Positions 1 through 7,324 of a DNA stretch of 64,000 nucleotides are shown piece by piece. The notes under the pieces are model-generated. The model was not told where the DNA came from. It did no database searches and saw nothing but the letters and a program-made list of their open reading frames with translations. Source of the DNA: Paludibacterium yongneupense DSM 18731 (GTDB taxonomy: Bacteria > Pseudomonadota > Gammaproteobacteria > Burkholderiales > Chromobacteriaceae); assembly GCF_000422925.1 (NCBI RefSeq), contig NZ_KE383957.1, forward strand, positions 203,787-267,786, given 5' to 3'. The position numbers and the translations under genes are program-made. How positions within the stretch are numbered: the stretch's first letter is position 1; every line of letters begins with the position of its first letter.

Positions 1-564
1 CAGTGCGTCATCGAACGCTTCTTTGCGGTTGGCGTATTCACGCAGGATCGATGTCTGATCCAGTTGCCCGCTCCACACCAGCCAGGCCGCGGGGAGCGAT
101 AGCAGCGAGAGCAGCAGTGTCCGCCGCGGGGTGGTGGCGGCGTAGCGGGCCGCGGCTTCGGCGCCGAGCAGACCGAGCAGGAGGATGGCCAGCCAGAACC
201 CGCCACCGAACGAGGTGCGCCCGAATGGGGTGTCGGGGCCGACGCGGTGTGCGGCTTCGCTACCTGCGAGCGCCAGGAGCGAGAACAGTGCGAGCGCGAC
301 AGCCAGTAATGTCAGTCCGGCTCCGCGCCGGCCCGGGCGCAGCCAGGGAAGGAGCGGCAGAACAAGCAGCGGCAGGGCCAGCGCTGCCCGTTGTCCGTGC
401 AGCAAGGAAATCAGGCTGATGCCATGTCCCGTCAGCAGGCGGTTAGGGGCATGCGAAAGCAGGGGCAGACCGGCCAGTGACAGTGACAGGGCTGCGACAA
501 GAAACGCGGGCACCCGCTGCGGGTGACCGAGTCCTTGGGCGATCGTGGCGGAAGCGATGCTCAC
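1..564 (-). CDS. Osmoprotectant ABC transporter permease, N-terminal part (cut by window edge)
   Basis: The frame is open from a GTG at 564 to the left edge, giving the first 188 residues. The GTG overlaps the TGA stop of the binding-protein gene (shared GTGA), so the two are translationally coupled. About five hydrophobic stretches are visible (roughly residues 18-35, 58-74, 82-100, 120-137, 150-166), as expected for the long membrane-spanning N-terminal extension of YehY-type permeases; the conserved permease core lies outside the window. Role inferred from the partner: moving glycine betaine or a similar compatible solute across the inner membrane. Other OpuCB-like permeases cannot be excluded from this fragment. 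Confidence 0.75.
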   Translation of the reverse strand, partial: MSIASATIAQGLGHPQRVPAFLVAALSLSLAGLPLLSHAPNRLLTGHGISLISLLHGQRAALALPLLVLPLLPWLRPGRRGAGLTLLAVALALFSLLALAGSEAAHRVGPDTPFGRTSFGGGFWLAILLLGLLGAEAAARYAATTPRRTLLLSLLSLPAAWLVWSGQLDQTSILREYANRKEAFDDAL

Positions 565-1490
565 CGGATAAAGCCTTTGCTCTTCAGATAGTCGTGCGCC
601 ACCGTTTTTGCATCCTGCCCCTCGATCGCGATCTTCGCGTTCAGGGTTTGCAGGGTCGGGCCGTCCAGCGAGGCGAATACAGGTCTCAGCGCGGCCTGGA
701 TTGCGGGGTGGCGGGCCAGTGTGTCGGCGCGGATGATGGGGGTCGGCGCATAGATGGGCTGCACCCCTTTGGGATCGCTCAGGGTGACCAGCCCCAGGGC
801 GGCCACCGGGCCGTCGGTGCCGTAGGCCATGGCGGCGTTGACACCCGACGTGCGTTCGGCTGCAGCCTTGATGGTGACGGTGGTGTCGCCGCCGGCCAGC
901 GTCAGCAACTGGTCCTGCTTGAGAGAGAACCCGTAGGCCGTTTCGAAGGCCGGCAGGGCATCCGGACGTTCGACGAATTCGGCCGAGGCCGCCAGCTTGA
1001 ATTCGCCGCCCGCGCTGACCCATTTGGCGAGGTCGGCCAGCGATTTGAGATGGTGGGCGTTTGCCACATCCTTGCGGACGGCTATCGACCAGGTGTTGTT
1101 GGCAGGGGCGGGGTCGAGCCAGACTATCCTGTTTTTTGCGAAATCCAGCGCTTTGACCCGGGCATAGCCGGCTTTGGCGCTTTTCCAGACCGGGTTCGAT
1201 TCTTCGGAGAAGAAGAAAGCCCCGTTGCCGGTGTACTCGGGATAGATGTCGATTTCGCCGGCGGCGATGGCGCTGCGCACGACCTTGGTCGTGCCCAATT
1301 GCACCTTGCTGCTGGTTTTGATGCCTTTGCTCTCCAAAACTTGCTGAATGATGTTGCCGAGCAGCGCGCCTTCGGTATCGATTTTGGAACTGACCCGAAC
1401 CGGAGTTTGTGTCGCGGCGTACGCGCTCGGGGTCAGCATCAATGATGACGCCAGCAGAAGAACTGCCAGCGGGCGTGTTCGTATGCTCAT
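561..1490 (-). CDS. Osmoprotectant ABC transporter substrate-binding protein (OsmF/YehZ type)
   Basis: 309 residues starting MSIRTRPLAVLLLASSL, with a signal peptide ending near residue 25 (AYA-AT). The remainder reads as an OpuAC-type periplasmic domain; recognisable stretches are the early segment on building the quaternary-amine site (IYPEYTGNGAFFF, about residues 82-94) and a typical end DYLKSKGF. Length matches the OsmF/YehZ family (about 300). Known role of the family: periplasmic capture of glycine betaine or related osmolytes for an ABC importer. The permease follows directly with a 4-base overlap. The ATPase subunit is not in view, presumably further left. The exact ligand cannot be read from sequence alone. 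Confidence 0.85.
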   Translation of the reverse strand: MSIRTRPLAVLLLASSLMLTPSAYAATQTPVRVSSKIDTEGALLGNIIQQVLESKGIKTSSKVQLGTTKVVRSAIAAGEIDIYPEYTGNGAFFFSEESNPVWKSAKAGYARVKALDFAKNRIVWLDPAPANNTWSIAVRKDVANAHHLKSLADLAKWVSAGGEFKLAASAEFVERPDALPAFETAYGFSLKQDQLLTLAGGDTTVTIKAAAERTSGVNAAMAYGTDGPVAALGLVTLSDPKGVQPIYAPTPIIRADTLARHPAIQAALRPVFASLDGPTLQTLNAKIAIEGQDAKTVAHDYLKSKGFIR

Positions 1491-1960
1491 GAGATGCCTT
1501 TCGTTTGGAGCCGGGTCCGACCTGCGGCGGGACGAGTCGGCCCGGGATGATGGTCTCCGAGTCTAGTGGCGGCCTCTTTATTACTGCAAGTAAGATAAAA
1601 TTATTCAAATAGCAGAAATTCGAATAACGAGACGAGCCGAATCCGGCCGCTTCGAGGCTGCCGCGCGTCATGTGCGATCGGTCGGGGGAAAGGGCGTCGC
1701 CGCCCGCGTCCCGATTCCGGCAGGGGGGGGCGATGAACATGCCTCTCTGCCGGGGGTGGGGCGAACGCGGAAACGAAACGATCTGTGATAGTATTTCGCG
1801 AAATCGCCGGGTGAGCAGTCCGACTCGCGGCGGCTTTGGGGGCGTGCCTCCGCGCGTTTCCCGACCATGATCACGCCATGCGGCGCCGGCCCGAAAACCG
1901 ACTCCCTGTCTTCAGGAGTCTTTCGTGCCCGCGCGGCTCGCACGGGAAGGATATCTGCTT
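1491..1960. other. Intergenic region without a recognised gene
   Basis: Open frames here are short and overlap one another on both strands without ribosome sites or recognisable domains. The stretch 1570-1630 is AT-rich and lies just upstream of the binding-protein gene, so it probably holds that promoter. A small palindrome ATTTCGCGAAAT lies at about 1793-1804. I see no convincing RNA gene. Confidence 0.4.
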
Positions 1961-2164
1961 GTGTCGAATACGACTTCAGCCCGATTCGGTCGCTCCGGGG
2001 CCGACAATCGCCCAAGCGATCCGGTTGCCGGGAAATACCGGGTCCAGAATGCTATCTGGGAACAGGAATATGCGGTAAAAGTCCTGGATAAAAACGAGTG
2101 GCGCCATGCGGCGCTGGCGTTCTCTGTCTTTGTCTTGATTCTCATCGTCTCCGGCGTGCATTAA
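1961..2164 (+). CDS. Candidate small tail-anchored membrane protein
   Basis: A 67-residue frame starting with GTG at 1961, with AAGGA about ten bases upstream. The first 48 residues are polar and charged; the last 19 (from AALAFSVF to the end) form one hydrophobic segment ending just before the stop, like a tail anchor. Codon choice is mostly C/G-ending as in the neighbours. Its last 23 bases overlap the 3' end of the convergent nnrS gene. I do not recognise a family. It could equally be chance, because the hydrophobic end lies near the antisense of nnrS. Confidence 0.3.
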   Translation: MSNTTSARFGRSGADNRPSDPVAGKYRVQNAIWEQEYAVKVLDKNEWRHAALAFSVFVLILIVSGVH

Positions 2165-3455
2165 GCGCTTGGCGCGGGCCAGCTGCGTGTTCGTCCATCT
2201 GTCTTCCGATCTGTGCATACCGATGCGCGATTTTGCCTCCCAGCCACAGGCAGTGCGCGCCCAGCGCCGCGCTGGCAGCGGCAAACGGCAGCCGCAGGCT
2301 CTCCGGGGACAGGCACCATGCCGCACCGCACGCCAGCCAGATTGCGTGCGTCAGCCCCAGGCGCGCTTGCGCGTTTTCGGGCAGGAAACCGTGGGTCGAC
2401 GGCAACATCCCGCGCGGCGGTTTACGCGCTTTCAGGTGCAACCAGGCCAGAAACGGCACGATCTTGCCCAGCATCGCCAGCATGACGCCGAGTCCCAGTC
2501 CGCCCAGCCACAATAGGCCGGCAAGCAACGGCAGGCTCTGCCGTTCGGGGGCGTAGCGGCTCGCCATCGCACACAGGGCGGCGACGATCAGATAGAGCAT
2601 GGCCAGTCCCCATTGCCGTCGCGCCGGATCATCGGCACGGCGGCTCTGCCCGAGCAGGTGCAGGGTGAGGCCGGCATAGCCGCTCGCCGCCAGCCACAGC
2701 GCCCCGTCCAGGGCCGCGCCGACGAAGGGCGGCAGCCCATCCTGCAGGCTGTCGAGCCATAACAGCGGAAGCAAGGCGCCGGCAATCCAGGCGATCGGCC
2801 GTGGATAGGACGGTGTGATCAGGAACATCGGCACCACGGTCTGACTGATGGCTATCAGCAATAGCAGCAGCCAGCCGATGCCGGCCCAGATCACATGGGC
2901 AGAAAGGAGGGGGGTGAAGGGCAGGGCGACATGTCCGGCCAGAGTCGCGACCATGCACAGCCCCAGACCGACCGCCACGCCCAGCCCTGCGAGCGCGCGC
3001 GCCATGCCGCGGCTGCTGGCGTCGCGAGCCGGACTGCGCCATAGCCCGTTCAGACCGTGAGCGAGCAGTACGATCGCTGCCAGCGTCAGCAGGCCGGCCC
3101 CCGTCTGCAAGGCCACCGCGTCCATGCCATGGAAAAAGCCGCCGACCAGGGCGCCGGCCCCGATCTGCCACGGAACAAAGATACCCAGCATCAGCGCGCG
3201 CGGCCTTGCGATGGGAACGCCGGCCAGCACCGCCAGCAATTGCAGCAGGGCGCCCAGCATGATGTTGCCGAGCACGCCCAGAGCCAGCAGGTGCGTTGCC
3301 GCCAGGGCTTGCGGATGGAAACGCGCGGCCACGTTCATGTCGCCGGCGGCCAGCAATCCGGCCAGCGCGGCCAGCCACAGCATCGCCGCCAGAAAGAAGC
3401 CGCAGGGCAGCCAGATCGGCGGCGCATGCTCATATGACAACCAGCTTGGGCTCAT
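2142..3455 (-). CDS. nnrS: NnrS family haem/copper membrane protein
   Basis: 437 residues with about twelve hydrophobic segments and the NnrS pattern: an N-terminal PIWLPCGFFLAAMLWL segment, a conserved FHPQALAATHLLALGVLG motif (about residues 45-62) carrying a conserved His, and HVIWAGIGWLLLL further on. Known: NnrS is a haem- and copper-containing inner-membrane protein induced by nitric oxide, protecting against nitrosative stress; its exact chemistry is unsettled. The gene is third in an ATGA-coupled chain after the hemerythrin-like and DUF2249 genes and lies opposite a Dnr-like regulator, which fits NO control. Confidence 0.9.
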   Translation of the reverse strand: MSPSWLSYEHAPPIWLPCGFFLAAMLWLAALAGLLAAGDMNVAARFHPQALAATHLLALGVLGNIMLGALLQLLAVLAGVPIARPRALMLGIFVPWQIGAGALVGGFFHGMDAVALQTGAGLLTLAAIVLLAHGLNGLWRSPARDASSRGMARALAGLGVAVGLGLCMVATLAGHVALPFTPLLSAHVIWAGIGWLLLLLIAISQTVVPMFLITPSYPRPIAWIAGALLPLLWLDSLQDGLPPFVGAALDGALWLAASGYAGLTLHLLGQSRRADDPARRQWGLAMLYLIVAALCAMASRYAPERQSLPLLAGLLWLGGLGLGVMLAMLGKIVPFLAWLHLKARKPPRGMLPSTHGFLPENAQARLGLTHAIWLACGAAWCLSPESLRLPFAAASAALGAHCLWLGGKIAHRYAQIGRQMDEHAAGPRQALNARRRR

Positions 3456-3664
3456 GGCCGGGTGATATGGACAATGACCCCGCCATCGCCCGACAGTTCG
3501 CAGCGGTATTCAAGCTGCTGCGCGCTCAGCATGGGGAACAGCGGCGCCGGATGGTGGGGCAGCACATAGGCAAGGCTTTGCCCGCGGGGGAGCGATTCGG
3601 CAGCATCCAGAATCACTTCCATCGGCTGCGGCGGCGGCAGATGGCGCAGATCGATCGCGCTCAT
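3452..3664 (-). CDS. DUF2249 domain protein
   Basis: 70 residues starting MSAIDLRHLPPPQPMEVILD, containing the DUF2249 core with the LRHLPPPQPMEVILDA and LPHHPAPLFPML motifs (the latter a TusA-like fold element). I chose the ATG at 3664 because it forms an ATGA overlap with the hemerythrin stop; the upstream extension to 3718 would read through that gene's coding sequence. The stop likewise overlaps the nnrS start. DUF2249 proteins are commonly found beside nnrS, hemerythrin-like and denitrification genes; the molecular role is unknown. Confidence 0.8.
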   Translation of the reverse strand: MSAIDLRHLPPPQPMEVILDAAESLPRGQSLAYVLPHHPAPLFPMLSAQQLEYRCELSGDGGVIVHITRP

Positions 3665-4089
3665 GCCGCGCTCGCCCGCGAGACCAGTGCATCGACATCG
3701 GCGACATGTTGCGCACACATCGGATACAGAATGTTTTCTTCTTTCATATTGTGCTGTTGCATCAGGATCAGCAGCGTTTCGCTGTGGCCGAGGTAGTCGG
3801 CGCCAGACTCGGCTTGCAGGGCATCGCGCAGGTCAAGAAAGGTTTCCCGCATTTCGGCGTGCTCGTTGCGCATCACGACGGTCGGGCCCATGCTCATTCC
3901 GGTCGCCGTTTCAAAGGCGGGGAAGAGCTGTTCCTCTTCCAGTGCGAAATGGGCGAGCATATCGTGTTCGAAGCGCTGAAAGGCCTGATTGGCCGCCAGC
4001 CAGTCGCCTTGGCGCACCGCGCGTTCGGCTTGCACCAAGCTCGTGTCGCAGTGGCGGTGTTGACGTGTCAGTTGTTCGATGGCATTCAT
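3661..4089 (-). CDS. Hemerythrin-like (HHE domain) protein
   Basis: 142 residues starting MNAIEQLTRQHRHCD. It has the four-helix hemerythrin pattern of di-iron ligands: an early H (RQHRHCD), HDMLAHFALEEEQLFPAFE (about residues 42-60), RNEHAEM (about 75-81) and QQHNMKEENILYP (about 110-122). Known: such proteins bind oxygen or NO at a di-iron site or take part in iron-centre repair (YtfE/ScdA-like). It is first in the operon ending in nnrS, so a role in NO handling is inferred. The ATG at 4089 matches family length; the longer frame to 4335 has no support and would cross the FNR/DNR box. Confidence 0.85.
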   Translation of the reverse strand: MNAIEQLTRQHRHCDTSLVQAERAVRQGDWLAANQAFQRFEHDMLAHFALEEEQLFPAFETATGMSMGPTVVMRNEHAEMRETFLDLRDALQAESGADYLGHSETLLILMQQHNMKEENILYPMCAQHVADVDALVSRASAA

Positions 4090-4173
4090 GGCTTGCTTTC
4101 GCGTGTGAGTGTCCGTAAGGGGCGAGGGCCCGCTGTCAGGGAGCAGTATGGCGGCGCGCGCCAGGCGGTTTGA

Positions 4174-4187
4174 ATGATTTGAATCAA
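4174..4187. promoter_or_regulatory. FNR/DNR-type operator
   Basis: The sequence ATGATTTGAATCAA matches the FNR-family consensus TTGAT-N4-ATCAA at 13 of 14 positions (including the unconstrained four). It lies between the divergent hemerythrin operon (85 bases from its start) and the Crp/Fnr-family gene (58 bases upstream of its start), so it could serve either or both. DNR/NNR regulators recognise the same box, so the adjacent regulator is the natural candidate. Confidence 0.65.
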
Positions 4188-4245
4188 GAAATCCGGGACG
4201 CGCCGCCGTGGGCGGCGCTGATGTCCGGGCATGAGGGAACAGGCG

Positions 4246-4926
4246 ATGTCCAAGGTCGATATTCCGGCTTTTCTGCGTCACCAGCCGATGTTTCAGGAAC
4301 TGGCGCCGCCGCAGATCGAAGCGCTGGCGCCGCATACGCGTGAAGTGCGCGGCGAGAAAGGGCAGATCGTCTTCCAGAAAGGCGACCCCTGCGCCGGGAT
4401 GTTTCTCGTGGTATATGGCCGGGTCAAGCTGTCGTTGTTTTCCGCCCAGGGAACGGAAAAAGTGGTGGAGGTCATCGAGCCCGGGCAGAGTTTTGCCGAA
4501 GCGGTGATGTTTCTTGGCTACCCCTATCCGTTGACGGCACAGTTTCTGGAAGACGGCCTCTTGCTACAGGTCGGGGCGGAGGCTATTTTCCGGGCGCTGG
4601 ACGAGGAGCCAGGATTCGCCCGCCGCCTGCTGGCCGGCATGTCGCTGCGCCTGCACGGCCTGGTGCGCGATGTCGAGCGCTACTCCATCGAGAGTTCGAT
4701 GCAGAGGGTGTGCGGATACCTGTTGCAGGCGCAGGCCGGGCAGGATGGCGACGCAGCGGCGCTGACGCTGCCATTGAGCAAGAGCCTGATTGCCTCGCGC
4801 CTGAATCTGACGCCGGAGACCTTTTCGCGCGTGCTGCAGCGGCTGAGCGCGGCCGGCTTGATCCGCGTGGATGGGCGCGAAGTCGCGGTGCTGAATTCGG
4901 CGGGCCTGCTCGAATTCTCTCGCTGA
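4246..4926 (+). CDS. Crp/Fnr family transcription regulator, Dnr-like
   Basis: 226 residues. An N-terminal cyclic-nucleotide-binding-type sensor domain (about 10-125, with GEKGQIVFQKGDP and GRVKLSLF) is followed by the long dimer helix and a winged helix at about 165-220 (SKSLIASRLNLTPETFSRVL). It lacks the N-terminal cysteine cluster of Fnr, so it should not carry a 4Fe-4S centre; this resembles Dnr, which senses NO through haem. The ATG at 4246 is chosen over 4231 because GAGGGAA sits eight bases upstream. It is divergent from the hemerythrin-nnrS operon, with a matching box between them. Confidence 0.8.
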   Translation: MSKVDIPAFLRHQPMFQELAPPQIEALAPHTREVRGEKGQIVFQKGDPCAGMFLVVYGRVKLSLFSAQGTEKVVEVIEPGQSFAEAVMFLGYPYPLTAQFLEDGLLLQVGAEAIFRALDEEPGFARRLLAGMSLRLHGLVRDVERYSIESSMQRVCGYLLQAQAGQDGDAAALTLPLSKSLIASRLNLTPETFSRVLQRLSAAGLIRVDGREVAVLNSAGLLEFSR

Positions 4927-4934
4927 GGGCGGGG

Positions 4935-4980
4935 TTGACATATAGGGTCTCTTTTTGTAACGTATCATTTTGATACGTTA
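4935..4980 (+). promoter_or_regulatory. Promoter with overlapping 10-bp-arm palindromic operator
   Basis: A TTGACA at 4935-4940 is followed 17 bases later by TAACGT (4958-4963) as a possible -10. The latter opens a perfect inverted repeat, TAACGTATCA (4958-4967), TTT, TGATACGTTA (4971-4980). The repeat ends 13 bases before the ATG of the DinB-like gene, so a bound dimeric repressor would block the promoter. The regulator is unknown. Confidence 0.6.
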
Positions 4981-4993
4981 TGAGGAGGCCGGC

Positions 4994-5794
4994 ATGCATT
5001 CCCGATTCGACCGTTTCCGCTCGACCCCGCTGGGGCGGCAGCTCGAAGCGCTGATCGACAGCCCTGAACGCTATATCGAGTTTGCCGCCTTGTCGCGGGT
5101 CGGCGTCGCGGCCATCGCGGCGGTGCAGGACGAGATCGGGAGCAAATTCCCCGAGATCGCGAACGATGCCACCGCCCGCCAGTTCTGCGGCGCCATGTCG
5201 GCCGAGATCATGCGCCGCCACGGGCACGAACTGGTGCAGGCTCGCGGGCGGGTCGCGGGACCCTTGTTCAGCTATGGGGCCGTCTTCAGCCCTGCGCCGA
5301 AAATTCTCAGCTTCGAACACATGCTGCTCGAGCTCGCTGCGATGCCCGGGCGACTCGCCGGCATCGTCGCGCGCACGCCAGCCGCCTTGTGGGGGCGGCG
5401 GGAGGAGGGGACCGGGTTTTCGCTGCTCGAGCATGCCTGCCACTTGCGCGATCTGGACGAGGTCTATCGGGAGAGGGTCCGTGCCGTGGCGACCTTGCCG
5501 CTGCCTTTGCTGGCTTCGGTCGACGGTTCCGCGCTGGCGGTGGCGCGCGACTACCCGCATCAGGACATGGAGGCAGCCTTGGCGGCATTCCGGTGCGGCC
5601 GCGAGGCCTTGTGCGCAGACCTCGCCGCGCTGGCGCCGGAGCAGTTGTCGCGCTGCGGTCTGCGCGACGGGGTCAGGCGCCAGACCTTGGCCGAGCTGGT
5701 CGGCGAGATGCTCGACCACGACCGGACCCATGCGCTGGAACTCGACGAGTTGCTGGCCGCCATCGGCGTGCCGCCCTGCGCGCGCCCGGACTGA
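4994..5794 (+). CDS. DinB_2 superfamily protein with an extra N-terminal domain
   Basis: 266 residues from the ATG at 4994, which is preceded by GAGGAG; the upstream in-frame start at 4970 lies inside the palindromic operator and is rejected. Residues about 1-95 are not recognised. Residues about 105-260 resemble the DinB_2 four-helix fold: FEHMLLELAAMPGRLAGIV, then FSLLEHACHLRDLDEVYRER, and MLDHDRTHALELDEL near the end, supplying the usual three-histidine metal site (H in LEHACH, H in DHDRTH). Enzymes of this fold include thiol-dependent transferases, but most members have no known function. Its tight palindromic operator suggests an inducible stress gene. Confidence 0.6.
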   Translation: MHSRFDRFRSTPLGRQLEALIDSPERYIEFAALSRVGVAAIAAVQDEIGSKFPEIANDATARQFCGAMSAEIMRRHGHELVQARGRVAGPLFSYGAVFSPAPKILSFEHMLLELAAMPGRLAGIVARTPAALWGRREEGTGFSLLEHACHLRDLDEVYRERVRAVATLPLPLLASVDGSALAVARDYPHQDMEAALAAFRCGREALCADLAALAPEQLSRCGLRDGVRRQTLAELVGEMLDHDRTHALELDELLAAIGVPPCARPD

Positions 5795-5809
5795 GCGCCG
5801 CGGGCAGCG

Positions 5810-6112
5810 TTACTCCTGCTGCGCGTCGATGGCGAGCAAGACCTTGACAGCCGGCGGCTCGCTCAGCCAGTCGGCCATTTTGGCGCGGTAAGCGAGAAAA
5901 TGGGCGCTGGTGCGGTGTGCATCGATGGCGGCCTGGTCGGCATAGGCTTCGAACAGATGAAAGCCCGCTTCGCCATCGGCCTGGCGGAACAGGTCGTAGC
6001 GGCGATTGCCGACCTCGGCGCGCGTTGCGGCGACCATGCGCTTCAGCTCGGCTTCGACGTCGGCCACATGCTCGGGTTTCGGTACTAGGCTGGCAAATAC
6101 GGAAATCGTCAT
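5810..6112 (-). CDS. Antibiotic biosynthesis monooxygenase (ABM) domain protein, YgiN-like
   Basis: 100 residues forming a single ABM ferredoxin-like domain: MTISVFASLVPKPEHVADVE at the start, a central RYDLFRQAD stretch and FHLFEAYADQAAIDAHRTSA, the hallmark of this family. YgiN-type members act on quinols or polyphenols; others are small cofactor-free oxygenases. It lies 24 bases downstream of a nitroreductase gene on the same strand, so the two probably share a promoter and a role in quinone or electrophile detoxification (inference). Confidence 0.8.
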   Translation of the reverse strand: MTISVFASLVPKPEHVADVEAELKRMVAATRAEVGNRRYDLFRQADGEAGFHLFEAYADQAAIDAHRTSAHFLAYRAKMADWLSEPPAVKVLLAIDAQQE

Positions 6113-6136
6113 GTCGCATCCTTGAAATGGTGAGGA

Positions 6137-6970
6137 TCAGCGCAGCTTGAACGCCCGTTCGGCCAGCGCTTCGCGCAGACGGTCGCGGCCGCCGAGTGAC
6201 TGCGGGCCGCCGACTCGGTCGACAACGGTGGCGCTCCAGTGGTCTCCATTCGCGCCGCGTTCGCGCAGATAGTCTGCCACGCGCCTGTCGTAATCCGCAA
6301 TCAGACCGGCTTCTTTGCCGCTGTCGTAGCGTTCGCGATGCAATACCGCGGCCAGCGGCAGGCGTGGCTTGATTCCGGTCAAGTGCGCCTGATCGGGGTA
6401 GCCGACGCACATGCCGAACAAGACCATGCTGCCGGGAGGGAGCGCGAGTTCCGCTGCAACCTGTTCCGGGTGGTTGCGCATGCCGCCGATGTAGACAATG
6501 CCGAGCCCGAAGGATTCGAAGGCGACGGCCGCGTTCTGTGCGGCCAGCGTGGTGTCGACGGCGCCGACGACGAAGGTTTCCAGATAGTCCAGACCCTCCG
6601 TGGGCTTGCCCTGAGCCTCGCCCAGGCGGCGCAGGCGCGACTGGTCGAGCACCCAGGCGAGAAACAAGGGCGCCTGTTCGATATGCTTCTGCCCGCCGGA
6701 CAGGGCGGCAAGACGCGCCTTGCGCGCCGGATCCGCGATCGCGATCACGCTCCACATCTGCAGATTGGACGACGTCGACGCCGACTGTGCGGCGGCGAGT
6801 GCCGCGGCAAGAACGTTCTCGGGAACCTCCTCTGCGAGATAGGAGCGGATCGAGCGGTGGGCGAGCAGGCTGAGCACGGTTTCGTTGCCGGCCAGCTGCG
6901 CGTCCGGGCAGGCGTCGCGGTAGCGCGTGTTCCAGAGCTCGCGGATCGGGTCCTGACTGGAATCTGACAT
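6137..6970 (-). CDS. NfsA-type FMN nitroreductase family oxidoreductase
   Basis: 277 residues with the nitroreductase FMN fold: HRSIRSYLAEEVPENVLAAA (about 38-57), QSASTSSNLQMWSV (about 63-76), AQNAAVAFESFGLGIVYIGG (about 143-162) and LFGMCVGYPD (about 185-194). This arrangement is typical of NfsA/FRP NADPH-dependent nitro/quinone reductases, close to the usual 240-280 residues. It forms an operon with the ABM-domain gene and is preceded by a TetR-like palindrome at 7031-7047, suggesting induction by electrophiles or quinones. Substrate not determinable from sequence. Confidence 0.85.
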   Translation of the reverse strand: MSDSSQDPIRELWNTRYRDACPDAQLAGNETVLSLLAHRSIRSYLAEEVPENVLAAALAAAQSASTSSNLQMWSVIAIADPARKARLAALSGGQKHIEQAPLFLAWVLDQSRLRRLGEAQGKPTEGLDYLETFVVGAVDTTLAAQNAAVAFESFGLGIVYIGGMRNHPEQVAAELALPPGSMVLFGMCVGYPDQAHLTGIKPRLPLAAVLHRERYDSGKEAGLIADYDRRVADYLRERGANGDHWSATVVDRVGGPQSLGGRDRLREALAERAFKLR

Positions 6971-7324
6971 GAACTATCCCTTTCTGTGGTGGTGGCCGCT
7001 CCGGAGGCGGCTTCGCGATGATAGTCTCAATTAGACCGGTCGTCTAACTGACGGCCAGGCCGGAGAGGCGATTTGCGGTCACGCGACCCCTGCCGCTGTT
7101 GGGGGGGCGGCGCCGTCGGCGGGGCGTTTCGGGAGGGATTGCCGGCCTGCCCGGCCATTTGCCGCGACGGGCGGAGCGACGGGTGCCGGCCCGGCCGCAT
7201 CGTACAACCGTGCAACTTTTCGTCGCGGGTGCCGTCGAAGCGATTCGCTTGTCCGTTCGTGATGTCTCCTGACGTCGGCAAGGGTCGACGCCGTGAGCGT
7301 CCCACAACGCGGAGACTGTCTGCC
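6971..7324. other. Divergent intergenic region without a gene
   Basis: It separates the nitroreductase operon (minus) from the antiporter gene (plus). Apart from the palindrome at 7031-7047 I see no RNA gene or convincing small frame. The in-frame extension of the antiporter upstream of 7325 to 7073 has low-complexity Arg/Gly/Cys composition unlike a membrane protein and is taken as non-coding. Confidence 0.4.
7031..7047. promoter_or_regulatory. TetR-type palindromic operator
   Basis: TTAGACCGGTCGTCTAA: arms TTAGAC/GTCTAA separated by five bases, 61 bases upstream of the nitroreductase start. The size and symmetry fit a TetR-family dimer site. No TetR gene adjoins it, so the regulator would act in trans. 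Confidence 0.5.
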
